DNA of 64,000 bases, taken from positions 26,107,050 to 26,171,049 of the forward strand of contig CP092868.1 in NCBI GenBank assembly GCA_030710605.1, read 5' to 3'. A program made the position numbers and the translations under genes. Below are positions 52,235-63,904 of the stretch, piece by piece. The DNA comes from Cordylochernes scorpioides (Eukaryota > Arthropoda > Arachnida > Pseudoscorpiones > Chernetidae). Positions within the stretch are counted from its first letter, which is position 1. Each line of letters starts with the position of its first letter. Under the pieces are notes generated by a model. That model saw only the letters and a program-made list of their open reading frames with translations. It did no database searches and was not told where the DNA came from.

Positions 52235-52879
52235 CTAGCGGATGTGCCCGGCTTCGCCCGGGTTTTACCCGAGTGAATGTTTGTCTAACGAACATTTGTT
52301 AAAACAATTCTCTATAAACTTATAAAACGTACTCGGCTTCGCCCGGGGTTTTACCCGAGTAAAGGTTTGTCTAGCGAACATTTGTTAAAACAATTCTCTA
52401 AAAACTTATTAAAAAAAAAAAGATATATTTTGATAATTTGAAACTCGTAAATTTGAATCTCTCGATAAAGTGAACATTTTTTCCCGGTCCCTGTGTGCCG
52501 TGTCATCCTGAATTTTGTCTTTCCTAATTTTCTACATTAGAAAATCATAGTTTTATCTAGTGAACATATTTTCCCGTGTCACATTGCCGTGTCATCCTGA
52601 GATAATCTTACTTTTGATAAATAATATTTAAGATAACAAACTTAATGATAAGAAAACTTGTTATCATCGTCACAATGGGGGCGCTGCTTGCGAGTTAAAT
52701 CTACAAATCTGCAAATAACTCTAAGGATATTCAAGATATTCAGGAAATTATTTTTCAAAAACCTTCCCGGTGATATACCTAATAATATCCCAAAATTTCA
52801 CGGCGATTGGATGTATGGTTTTTGAATCTATAGAGTACAGACAAACAGACAGACAGACATTCAATTTTATATATATAGA
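52235..52879 (-). mobile_element. Non-autonomous Helitron with duplicated 3' terminus
   Basis: Minus strand: starts TCTATATATATAAAATTGAA and ends in a GCCCGGGCGAAGCCGGGC-type hairpin with CTAG. It lies between A and T. A ~90-bp tandem copy of the terminal region (without CTAG) lies at about 52,330-52,410. 645 bp, no coding. Confidence 0.85.
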
Positions 52880-53202
52880 TTATATATCCAACAAGGGGCG
52901 CGATATTGAAGTATTTGCGCCTATTAAAGAGAAAACAAAGGAAACAAATTTACATATATTAATCGACAGAGTTCATTAAATTTATATAAACAAAGTGGTT
53001 GGTGTAAAAGAGTTAAATCATTTAGATCTGAGAAATCATACCTTAATTTTTTTTTGAGAAAAAGAACAAAAAAAAAAGTTTAATATTTTCCCCTGAGTTT
53101 ATTGATTAATAAAACTTATTTATAAACTGCATGCCTCGTAGAAATCGTTTTGAACAATGGGAAAAACTCATTATTTTGAAAATATAACTCGAAATTATAA
53201 GT

Positions 53203-53246
<44 letters not shown>

Positions 53247-53249
53247 TAT
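52880..53249. other. No gene seen
   Basis: AT-rich, with an (AT)n run at 53,206-53,238. Confidence 0.6.
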
Positions 53250-53462
53250 ACACATTCATAGACAAAACTTAAAGAAGTGGAGAGTCTTTAATATCGCCGA
53301 ACGTTTATATATATTTTTTTAAGGAGACAGAGGCAATTTTGTTCACACTTGGTTATCTCGTGTGTCTTCAATAAAGGTCACTGTAATATCTTTCAGAGTT
53401 ATTGTCTGAATCCCGATATACATGCTAAAAGGTACAACTTCCTTAAGTTTTGTCTGTGAGTG
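53250..53462 (+). mobile_element. 110-bp-family MITE, single-unit copy
   Basis: Termini CATAGACAAAACTTAAAG and CTTAAGTTTTGTCTGTGAG with one copy of the internal unit; this is the unexpanded form. Confidence 0.75.
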
Positions 53463-53584
53463 TAATTACATCAAATAACATTCATGAAATTTATAAAAAA
53501 TATATTTTCTTATTTATTCTGACAATAGAGAAATCCATATTTAAATCAATTAGATAATAAAAAGGGCGTACATTGGATTAAATA

Positions 53585-53850
53585 AAAGATTTATTTGCCA
53601 ATATTTCGATAGGATGAGTACCAACCATTGTCAAGGCGCATTACATTTTTATATAAACAGTGCATAAGAGTTTGTTTGTTGTTTCTTATCCCCTTGTGTG
53701 AAGATTACACGAATTCCATGAGTTCATGCTCCTCGAGCTGTTTTATGATAAGCCAAAGGTCCTGTTTAGTGTATCTAATGCAAGCCAAAATGTATTTTGG
53801 AGTTGCAGATGCCAAACTACATTTTGGGCAAGTGGGATAGATTTTGTTAT
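53585..53850 (-). mobile_element. RT-type C-terminus with Penelope-like end, block 2
   Basis: Paralogue of 23,385-23,665; a deletion removes part of the WERPLLII region. Dead. Confidence 0.45.
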
Positions 53851-53892
53851 TATTTTATATCTTCAATGGCTTGTTTATTCTTAATATATATA

Positions 53893-54300
53893 ATGTAAAA
53901 AATAGTATAAATGTGATATTGTACTGGGATAAGGTGCATAAATTAAGAAAAAGGCATCTCCTTATCGTGCAACTGAAAGTTGCTGATGGCTTGCGCCATC
54001 TATCGGAATAAATATAAACTATTCTCGTTGATTTTTAATTATTCCAGAATTGGTCAAATACCCATTCTTGATTATTCAAGAAAAGCTAACCACGGACGCG
54101 TTTCAGGCTGTTGGCCCTCATCAGCGTGGTACTGTACTTCAACGACCAAATAATTGGTCATTAAGGCATCCTGAAAAATCATGAAACGGGTAGTTAAAGC
54201 CAGAATTGCGTGAGACCGCGACACAATGTGAAAAAATAATACAAATGTTGTACTGGGATAAGATGCATAAATTAAGAAAAAGGCATCTCCTTGACGTTCA
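53893..54300 (-). mobile_element. Family I hammerhead element
   Basis: Paralogue of 23,715-24,160. Confidence 0.75.
54090..54129 (-). ncRNA. Hammerhead ribozyme H3
   Basis: As H2, with stem II GGGC/GCCT (one G-T wobble). Core and GTC triplet intact. Confidence 0.75.
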
Positions 54301-54914
54301 GCCAATTGAAATATTGGAAAATAAATCTTTTATTCAATCTAATATATGACTTTTTATTATCTAATTATTTTCTTTATTTTTTAGATTTCTAATAAACAAA
54401 GACATCAAAGAATTCTACGCAGACGTCTGAAGATGCCCGTCCTCCAGGAAAAGAAAGAAACTAAAGTAAATTCCGAACTTAATTAAAAGAAGAAATTCTG
54501 TGTAAAAAAAATTTGACCCAAAGCGGAAGTAACACTGCTCTAGTTTCCTTCTAAATGAGTTTAGGTCTAATTAGAGAAATTCTGTGATGAACTTTAATAT
54601 TTTTTGACCAGCGCTCATTTAAAGTTTGTAGAAGTTATCGCTCTATTATTTAAGATTTTTTTTAATAAATTTAATAATTCTCTTTATTGAAATATAATTC
54701 ATATATATACTCTTTCATGGATAAAACTTAAGGAAGTTTTACCTTTCAGCATGTATATGAAATTGAATTCGCCCCTGTACTGATGAGGGATAAAGTACAA
54801 AACTTGATAAATAAAGAAAAGCCAGCCACGTACGCACTTCGGGCTGTTTGCTCTGGTCATTTTTAATATGCAAATTTTCTCCCAAAATATATGCAAATAA
54901 CTATCCAGTACGTA

Positions 54915-55007
54915 TCGTAAAGATAGAGGCTACCTGGCCGGCATTCATATTTATATATAAAAAAAGACACTTCAGCCAGTAAAACTCCAACTGGCCCTTA
55001 TATAAAT
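54915..55007 (-). mobile_element. Family IV 3' tip, block-2 specific
   Basis: 93 bp flanked by ATCCAGTACGTA (54,903-54,914 and 55,008-55,019). Contains GCCGGCATTCATATTTATAT and GATAGAGGCTACC, the 3' end of family IV without its ribozyme. Confidence 0.8.
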
Positions 55008-55114
55008 ATCCAGTACGTAATTATACTGGTCGAAGGGCTGTTACACCCGAAAGCTTGTATTATCTTGATAAAAAAAAAGAAACTCTTCCCTCAGCAAATT
55101 TTCTTTTATTTATT

Positions 55115-55251
55115 ATTATTTTTCAAAAACCTTCCCGGTGATATACCTAATAATATCCCAAAATTTCACGGCGATTGGATGTATGGTTTTTGAATCTATA
55201 GAGTACAAACAAACAAACAAACAGACAGACATTCAATTTTATATATATAGA
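55115..55251 (-). mobile_element. 3'-truncated Helitron fragment, block-2 specific
   Basis: Holds the 5' terminus (minus-strand TCTATATATATAAAATTGAA) and the first ~135 bp of the 52,235 Helitron, then stops; no CTAG end. Absent from block 1 at about 24,850. Confidence 0.75.
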
Positions 55252-55289
55252 TTTTACCAAAGGGATTATGATATCAACTATGTAATATA

Positions 55290-55680
55290 ACTCTACCTTT
55301 GCCGGTCCCAAGCCCGGATAAAAAAGGAGGAGAGGAAGCAGTAACAAGCTTTCTAAAAAACCTGTGCTCAGCTGGCCCGGCTGATAGTACCCTGTAAAGG
55401 CTCCTGATCCAGGGATACATGATGTCTATACTCCATGTTAGGAGTGGCTGTACATGGCGTCTGTTCCTCATGTCAGAGGTGACCATTTCATATTGGAGCT
55501 AAGTCGGCCTGCTACTGAGTAGTGCTCCCAGTCTCGATAACAAAAGCAGACGCATTCAACTTCACCCAATCATTATGGTTGTCAAATCTCTTTTGATGCA
55601 GACATCATCAAAATCTTAAGCCCTACAGGCTTGATAACCTGTTGTGATTGAGTGGAGATAAGAAAGAAGAAGACTATGTA
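55290..55680 (+). mobile_element. LINE 3' region, block 2
   Basis: Paralogue of 24,885-25,295 with a small deletion; tail GATAAGAAAGAAGAAG. Confidence 0.5.
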
Positions 55681-56054
55681 ATATATTTAAATGCAAATTG
55701 AACAACCCCTGTGTATGCATCAATCATCTATACTTACAAACTACACAATCTCTCTCTCTCTCTCTCTTTACTACAATCTCTCCCTTTCAATATTTCTTAT
55801 CCTTTTATAACGAACCTAATTAAATTTATGCACTACCCTTTTATCAACAGAAAATACCATATCTAATATATATCGTCTTTAAAGACAGCTATATTAGGAT
55901 CAATAAAGTGTGGTTGTTATTGAGGTAATTATTCTTTTAAAGGAAGAAAATTTCGATATCTCACATAGCATCTAATTAATTGTAATTTATAACAGACGAT
56001 TTTTGTATAAGATATCATATTTCTCGGGAATATCATCTTCTGATTCTTACATGT

Positions 56055-56400
56055 TTCTAAATATAAACTTATATTTGGGCTATACATCAATCCTGAAGGT
56101 CATTGCAAGGTGAAAGATACCGAGGGCAAAGCTCAAGGGTAGGCAATTGAACACGTTTACCTCCAAAAAGTTTATACACGACATTCACGAGGTTTGCCAA
56201 GCTTGGGGAAATTCTAGAAAAAAATGAGCGAATAATTCTTTGATACACTGAGAAATATATTTCTCTATACCTCAATAATTTCAACCAATTCAACGAAAAT
56301 ATATCAATATAAATTCTTCTTGACTCTCTATTTCTACAGTTATAACTTTTTATTTATACTTTAAATATATATTTTATATTTTTGTTCTGAAAATAGAATA
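56055..56400 (-). CDS. Conserved island, block 2
   Basis: Paralogue of 25,655-25,990; the ORF 56,087-56,293 is residue-for-residue identical. Coding status unproven. Confidence 0.3.
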
Positions 56401-57259
56401 ATTTGAAATACACCTTTAAAAGCTCATTATGAAAAAATCATTTGGAGAAAAATATTTTAAAATATTAAAATTCTTTTGATTTAAAAATAAAAATCATAAA
56501 GTGTCCTGCGTACGAAGTAAAAAAAAAAATCGTAATTAAAAATTAAAGCAAAAGAAAACTTATCATAAGAAAATATTGACCAACTATATTGTTTTTAAGA
56601 AAGAATCTGAAACATTCCGCTGCCAAAAGGTCAATGACCTTCGTCCAAAAGACGATAAAAACATCAAAACAATTCTCCCATAAAAATTATTAATATAACA
56701 ATATTTCACTTCAAATACATCAAAATTCTCTCGATATTATTATTATTACAAATATATTTGAATTATATATTATTTTTTTCGAAATATATAGAAAAAAGGG
56801 GAATATATTAACTTTATTTTATAACTTAAAACTATTTAGCTTTGAAGTTGTAACTTATAAAATTGAAAAGCATAAAAACAAAGCATAATTGAATAAGAAT
56901 TTTATAGCAGAAGAATATTGATAATTAATATAATAACCAAACATTATTTATTATTATTTTTTAATAAACATAATTATTATTAATATTTCTACAAAATATA
57001 TTTTTAAAAATGTATATTCACAAATTTTATATATTTTAATAGCAAAAGATATTCAAATAATATTTCAATCCGAGAATAAATATTTGAAAAATTTATAATT
57101 TAAAATAATAATTAAACACAAAAGCGTTATAAAATATTTATTAAAATATATTTATAATATAGATATGCTATTAAATATTATATATAAATAAAATTTAGGG
57201 GTTGAAAGCGTATATAACATATTAAATTTATAATAATAATTATTATTTGTTTTGTTTAG

Positions 57260-57453
57260 GAAAAGAGACAAAGACTTGGATAAACGAATACTTCCTTAAT
57301 GTCAATTTCAAAATACGGAACCGTCAAAATTCCTGCCCCCTCATAGACACCTGGGGTAGGGGAGGGTCGCCAGGTCAAGGGGGGGGGGGGGGGGGGGGAT
57401 ACTGTCAAGTTCTTTGTGGCGCCAAATTTGACCTTTTGTTATCTTTCCTTTGA
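57260..57453 (+). CDS. Probable terminal exon, block 2
   Basis: Paralogue of 26,864-27,051. Acceptor GTTTTGTTTAG; the glycine run is two codons longer because of the G homopolymer near 57,379, with the downstream frame (YCQVLCGAKFDLLLSFL) intact. Confidence 0.4.
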
Positions 57454-57634
57454 CTTTTTCTTCCGTCAAGTTCATCTCTAAAAATAGCCACAAATTAATC
57501 AGCAAAAAATGTATTAAGAAAAAGGATTAAATAGTAATAGATAAATTTTCCTAATCATTTTATAGTATCGGTATATAATTAACATAAATTCTTTATTATT
57601 TTAAAATAATAATATATAATTATATTAAAAATTA

Positions 57635-58012
57635 AAATGGCATATCCTGACCAGGATAATATATGCTTTACAGAAGGCAGAGCGCCATTTGGTGGAACAG
57701 AAATCAACTAAACATTGATTTAACCTGTTCCCTGATATTTGGCCAACCCAATTTCTTAATAAATCAAGAAAAGCCATCCACGAACGCGTTTCGCGCTGTT
57801 GGCGCTCGTCAGCGTGGAGTAAGCTGTACCACTCCGACCAAAAAGATTTTTGGTCCCAGAGACTTTTTTTTGATTTATCAAGAAATTGGGTTGGCCAAAT
57901 ATCAGGGAACAGGCTAAATCTATGTTTAGTTGATTTCTGTTCCACCAGATGGCGTTCTGCCTTCTGTAAAGCACATGTGCTCCTAGTCAGGATATGTCAT
58001 TTTTATTTTTAA
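57635..58012 (-). mobile_element. Family II hammerhead element
   Basis: Paralogue of 27,233-27,610. Confidence 0.75.
57778..57817 (-). ncRNA. Hammerhead ribozyme H5
   Basis: Identical in core to H6 (CTGACGA, GCGC/GCGC, GAAA, ACGCGT, GTT) with CCACG/CGTGG stem I. Confidence 0.8.
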
Positions 58013-58469
58013 TATCAACACCTGACCTTTTTATTTTTTCTATCATTTTTTCATATAATTATATATATTTTTGAATAATATATCAAATATATAATATATA
58101 AAGTTACGGAAGGATCATATTCAAGTACCTAAAGAGACCTATCTCTCTTTAATTGTTCATCAGAACGATGGCATTGTACATCACTCTATTAAAAAAACTT
58201 TACTCTAGTGAGGATGTATAGAATAAACCAGACAACACCAGTTTTGGCAAATTCTAATAAAATGATAATGAATATCATCCTCCCGCAACTTTATATTGTA
58301 TTCTTCCCTGAAAATCGGCCCTTGCCACTTTACAAGCTTAAACAAACTTTTGACAAATTCGACCGATTTCAAAACCCTTCTCGTAGGATATCATGAAATC
58401 AGAGCAGCCCCTGTACTGATGAGGGACAAAGCTAAATGGAGGATGATATTCATGTACCAGAAGAGGCAT

Positions 58470-61400
58470 CCAATTATCAGCAGAACGAGTGGTCCGAGGT
58501 TGCTATCACCCAAGAATCAGCAGAACGAGTGGCCCAGAGTCTGCTATCACCAAAGAATCAGCAGAACGAGTGGCCCAGAGTGTGCTATCACCTAAGAAGT
58601 AGCAGAACGAGTGGCCCATAGTGTGCTATCACCCAAAAATCAACAGATGAGTGGCCCAGAGTGTTCTATCACCCAAGAATCAGCAGAACGAGTGGCCCAG
58701 AGTGTGCTATCACCCAAGAATCAGCAGAACGAGTGACCCAGAGTGTGCTATCACCCAAGAATCAGCAGAACGAGTGGCCCAGAGTGTGCTATCACCCAAG
58801 AATCAACAGAACGAGTGGCCCAGAGTGTGCTATCACCCAAGAATCAACAGATGAGTGGCCCAGAGTGTTCTATCACCCAAGAATCAGCAGAACGAGTGGC
58901 CCAGAGTGTGCTATCACCCAAGAATCAACAGATGAGTGGCCCAGAGTGTTCTATCACCCAAGAATCAACAGATGAGTGGCCCAGAGTGTGCTATCACCCA
59001 AGAATCAACAGATGAGTGGCCCAGAGTGTTCTATCACCCAAGAATCAACAGATGAGTGGCCCAGAGTGTTCTATCACCCAAGAATCAACAGATGAGTGGC
59101 CCAGAGTGTTCTATCACCCAAGAATCAACAGATGAGTGGCCCAGAGTGTTCTATCACCCAAGAATCAACAGATGAGTGGCCCAGAGTGTTCTATCACCCA
59201 AGAATCAACAGATGAGTGGCCCAGAGTGTTCTATCACCCAAGAATCAACAGATGAGTGGCCCAGAGTGTTCTATCACCCAAGAATCAACAGATGAGTGGC
59301 CCAGAGTGTGCTATCACCCAAGAATCAACAGATGAGTGGCCCAGAGTGTGCTATCACCCAAGAATCAGCAGAACGAGTGGCCCAGAGTGTGCTATCACCC
59401 AAGAATCAACAGATGAGTGGCCCAGAGTGTTCTATCACCCAAGAATCAACAGATGAGTGGCCCAGAGTGTTCTATCACCCAAGAATCAGCAGAACGAGTG
59501 GCCCAGAGTGTGCTATCACCCAAGAATCAACAGATGAGTGGCCCAGAGTGTTCTATCACCCAAGAATCAACAGATGAGTGGCCCAGAGTGTGCTATCACC
59601 CAAGAATCAGCAGAACGAGTGGCCCAGAGTGTGCTATCACCCAAGAATCAGCAGAACGAGTGGCCCAGAGTGTGCTATCACCTAAGAATCAACAGATGAG
59701 TGGCCCAGAGTGTTCTATCACCCAAGAATCAGCAGAACGAGTGGCCCAGAGTCTGCTATCACCCAATAATCAGCAGAACGAGTGGCCCAGAGTGTGCTAT
59801 CACCCAAGAATCAACAGATGAGTGGCCCAGAGTGTTCTATCACCCAAGAATCAGCAGAACGAGTGGCCCAGAGTCTGCTATCACCCAAGAATCAGCAGAA
59901 CGAGTGGCCCAGAGTGTGCTATCACCCAAGAATCAACAGATGAGTGGCCCAGAGTGTTCTATCACCCAAGAATCAGCAGAACGAGTGGCCCAGAGTGTGC
60001 TATCACCCAAGAATCAGCAGAACGAGTGGCCCACCAAGAGTGGCCCAGAGTGTGGTATCACCCAAGAATCAGCAGAACGAGTGGCCCACCAAGAGTGGCC
60101 CATAGTGTGCTATCACCCAAGAATCAGCAGAACGAGTGGCCCATAGTGTGCTATCACCCAAGAATCAGCAGAACGAATGGCCCACCAAGAGTGGCTCAGA
60201 GTGTGCTATCACTCAAGAATCAGCAGAACGAGTGGCCCACCAAGAGTGGCCCAGAGTGTGGTATCACCCAAGAATCAGCAGAACGAGTGGCCCACCAAGA
60301 GTGGCTCAGAGTGTGCTCTCACTCAAGAATCAGCAGAACGAGTGGCCCACCAAGAGTGGCCCAGAGTGTGGTATCACCCAAGAATCAGCAGAACGAGTGG
60401 CCCACCAAGAGTGGCCCATAGTGTGCTATCACCCAAGAATCAGCAGAACGAGTGGCCCATAGTGTGCTATCACCCAAGAATCAGCAGAACGAATGGCCCA
60501 CCAAGAGTGGCTCAGAGTGTGCTATCACTCAAGAATCAGCAGAACGAGTGGCCCACCAAGAGTGGCCCAGAGTGTAGTATCACCCAAGAATCAGCAGAAC
60601 GAGTGACCCACAAAGAGTGGCCCAGAGTCTACTATCACCCAAGAATCAGCAGAACGAGTGGCCCAGAGTGTGGTATCACACAAGAATCAGCAGAACGAGT
60701 GGCCCATCAAGAGTGGCCCAGAGTCTGGTATCACCCAAGAATCAGCAGAACGAGTAGCCCATCAAGGGTGGCCCAGAGTGTGCTATCACCCAAGAATCAG
60801 CAGAATGAGTGGCCCACCAAGAGTGGCCCAGAGTGTGCTATCACCCAAGAATCAGCAAAACGAGTGTCCCACCAAGAGTGGCCCAGAGTCTGGTATCACC
60901 CAAGAATCAGCAGAACGAGTAGCCCACCAAGGGTGGCCCAGAGTGTGCTATCACCCAAGAATCAGCAGAACGAGTGGCCCATAGTGTGCTATCACCCAAG
61001 AATCAGCAGAACGAGTGGCCCAGAGTATGGTATCACCCAAGAATCAGCAGAATGAGTGGCCCACCAAGAGTGGCCCAGAGTCTGGTATCACCCAAGAATC
61101 AGCAGAACGAGTGCCCCACCAAGAGTAGCCCAGAGTGTGCTATCACCCAGGAATCAGCAGAACGAGTGGCCCAGAGTCTGCAATCACCCAAAAGTCAGCA
61201 GAACGAGTGGCCCACCAAGAGTGGCCCAAAGTCTGATATCACCCAAGAATCGGCAGAACGAGTGGCCCACCAAGAGTGGCCCAGAGTGTGCTATCACCCA
61301 AGAATCAGCAGAACGAGTGGCCCATAGTGTGCTATCACCCAAGAATCAGCAGAACGAATGGCCCACCAAGAGTGGCTCAGAGTGTGCTATCACTCAAGAA

Positions 61401-63560
61401 TCAGCAGAACGAGTGGCCCACCAAGAGTGGCCCAGAGTGTGGTATCACCCAAGAATCAGCAGAACGAGTGACCCACAAAGAGTGGCCCAGAGTCTACTAT
61501 CACCCAAGAATCAGCAGAACGAGTGGCCCAGAGTGTGGTATCACACAAGAATCAGCAGAACGAGTGGCCCATCAAGAGTGGCCCAGAGTCTGGTATCACC
61601 CAAGAATCAGCAGAACGAGTAGCCCATCAAGGGTGGCCCAGAGTGTGCTATCACCCAAGAATCAGCAGAATGAGTTGCCAACCAAGAGTGGCCCAGAGTG
61701 TGCTATCACCCAAGAATCAGCAGAACGAGTGTCCCACCAAGAGTGGCCCAGAGTCTGGTATCACCCAAGAATCAGCAGAACGAGTAGCCCACCAAGGGTG
61801 GCCCAGAGTGTGCTATCACCCAAGAATCAGCAGAATGAGTGGCCCACCAAGAGTGGCCCATAGTGTGCTATCACCCAAGAAACAGCAGAACGAGTGGCCC
61901 ATAGTGTGCTATCACCCAAGAATCAGCAGAACGAGTGGCCCAGAGTATGGTATCACCCAAGAATCAGCAGAATGAGTGGCCCACCAAGAGTGGCCCAGAG
62001 TCTGGTATCACCCAAGAATCAGCAGAACGAGTGCCCCACCAAGAGTAGCCCAGAGTGTGCTATCACCCAGGAATCAGCAGAACGAGTGGCCCAGAGTCTG
62101 CAATCACCCAAAAGTCAGCAGAACGAGTGGCCCACCAAGAGTGGCCCAAAGTCTGATATCACCCAAGAATCGGCAGAACGAGTGGCCCACCAAGAGTGGC
62201 CCAGAGTGTGCTATCACCCAAGAATCAGCAGAACGAGTGTCCCACCAAGAGTGGCCCAGAGTCTGATATCACCCAAGAATCAGCAGAACGAGTGTCCCAC
62301 CAAGAGTGGCCCGAGTGTGCTATCACCCAAGAATCAGCAGAACGAGTGTCCCACCAAGAGTGGCCCAGAGTCTGATATCACCCAAGAATAAGCAGAACGA
62401 GTGGCCCACCAAGAGTGGCCCAGAGTCTGATATCACCCAAGAATCAGCAGAACGATTGCCCACCAAGATTTGCCCAGAGTCTGATATCACCCAAGAATCA
62501 GCAGAACGAGTGGCCCACCAAGAGTGGCCCAGAGTCTGATATCACCCAAGAATCAGCAGAACGAGTGTCCCACCAAGAGTGGCCCAGAGTCTGGTATCAC
62601 CCAAGAATCAGCAGAACGAGTGTCCCACCAAGAGTGGCCCAGAGTGTTCTATCACCCAAGAATCAGAAGAACGAGTGGCCCACCAAGAGTGGCCCAGAGT
62701 CTGCAATCACCCAAGAATCAGCAGAACGAGTGTCCCACCAAGAGTGGCCCAGAGTGTGCTATCACCCAAGAATCGGCAGAACGAGTGGCCAAGAGTTTGC
62801 TATCACCCAAGAATCGGCAGAACGAGTGGCCAAGAGTTTGCTATCACCCAAGAATCGGCAGAACGAGTGGCCCAGAGTGTTCTATCACCCAAGAATCGGC
62901 AGAACGAGTGGCCAAGAGTTTGCTATCACCCAAGAATCGGCAGAACGAGTGGCCCAGAGTGTTCTATCACCCAAGAATCGGCAGAACGAGTGGCCCACCA
63001 AGAGTGGCCCAGAGTCTGATATCACCCAAGAATCAGCAGAACGAGTGTCCCACCAAAAGTGGCCCAGAGTCTGGTATCACCCAAGAATCAGCAGAACGAG
63101 TGGCCCACCAAGAGTGGCCCAGAGTCTGATATCACCCAAGAATCATTAGAACGAGTGGCCCACCAAGAGTGGCCCAGAGTTTGATATCACCCAAGAATCA
63201 GCAGAACGAGTGGCCCACCAAGATTGGCCCAGAGTCTGATATCACCCAAGAATCAGCAGAACGAGTGGCCCACCAAGATTGGCCCAGAGTCTGATATCAC
63301 CCAAGAATCAGCAGAACGAGTGGCCCACCAAGAGTGGCCCAGAGTCTGATATCACCCAAGAATCAGCAGAACGAGTGGCCCACCAAGAGTGGCCCAGAGT
63401 CTGGTATCACCCAAGAATCAGCAGAACGAGTGGCCCACCAAGAGTGGCCCAGAGTCTGAAATCACCCAAGAATCAGCAGGACGAGTGGCCCACCAAGAGT
63501 GGCCCAGAGTCTGATATCACCCAAGAATCAGCAGAACGAGTGGCCCACCAAGAGTGGCCC
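58470..63560 (+). repeat. 40/41/55-bp minisatellite, array 2
   Basis: Same unit and flanks as array 1. A uniform 40-bp variant (CAACAGATGAGTGG) dominates 58,620-59,950. A higher-order repeat of about 920 bp is seen (61,145 and 62,065). No inversion here. Long ORFs are artefacts. Confidence 0.95.
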
Positions 63561-63904
63561 AGAGAGGAAGCGGGACAGGTCAATGGCCGCCGTACTTGTC
63601 AGTACCAGGCCACGCTGCTGAGGTCACCCAGCGCCAGTCCTGCCGTCGTTACATAACACAAGCTCCCTTCACTGACCCTGAACCACCATCACCTACCTAC
63701 TACCCTTCAAACCTAACCTATCAACAAACCCTAACAACCTAACACCAATCACTAACGAGTATTTTTAACTTTAAAAACATTTTTTCAATTGTATCATTTT
63801 CATACTACATGACCATGCTTCGGTCTAGCGCCCAGCACGAATTGAATATTTATCCATCTCCTTTATTGTTATAACAAACACAAAATATGATTATCATTGT
63901 AAAA
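63561..63904. other. 3' flank of array 2
   Basis: Matches 33,920-34,260; no gene. Confidence 0.6.
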
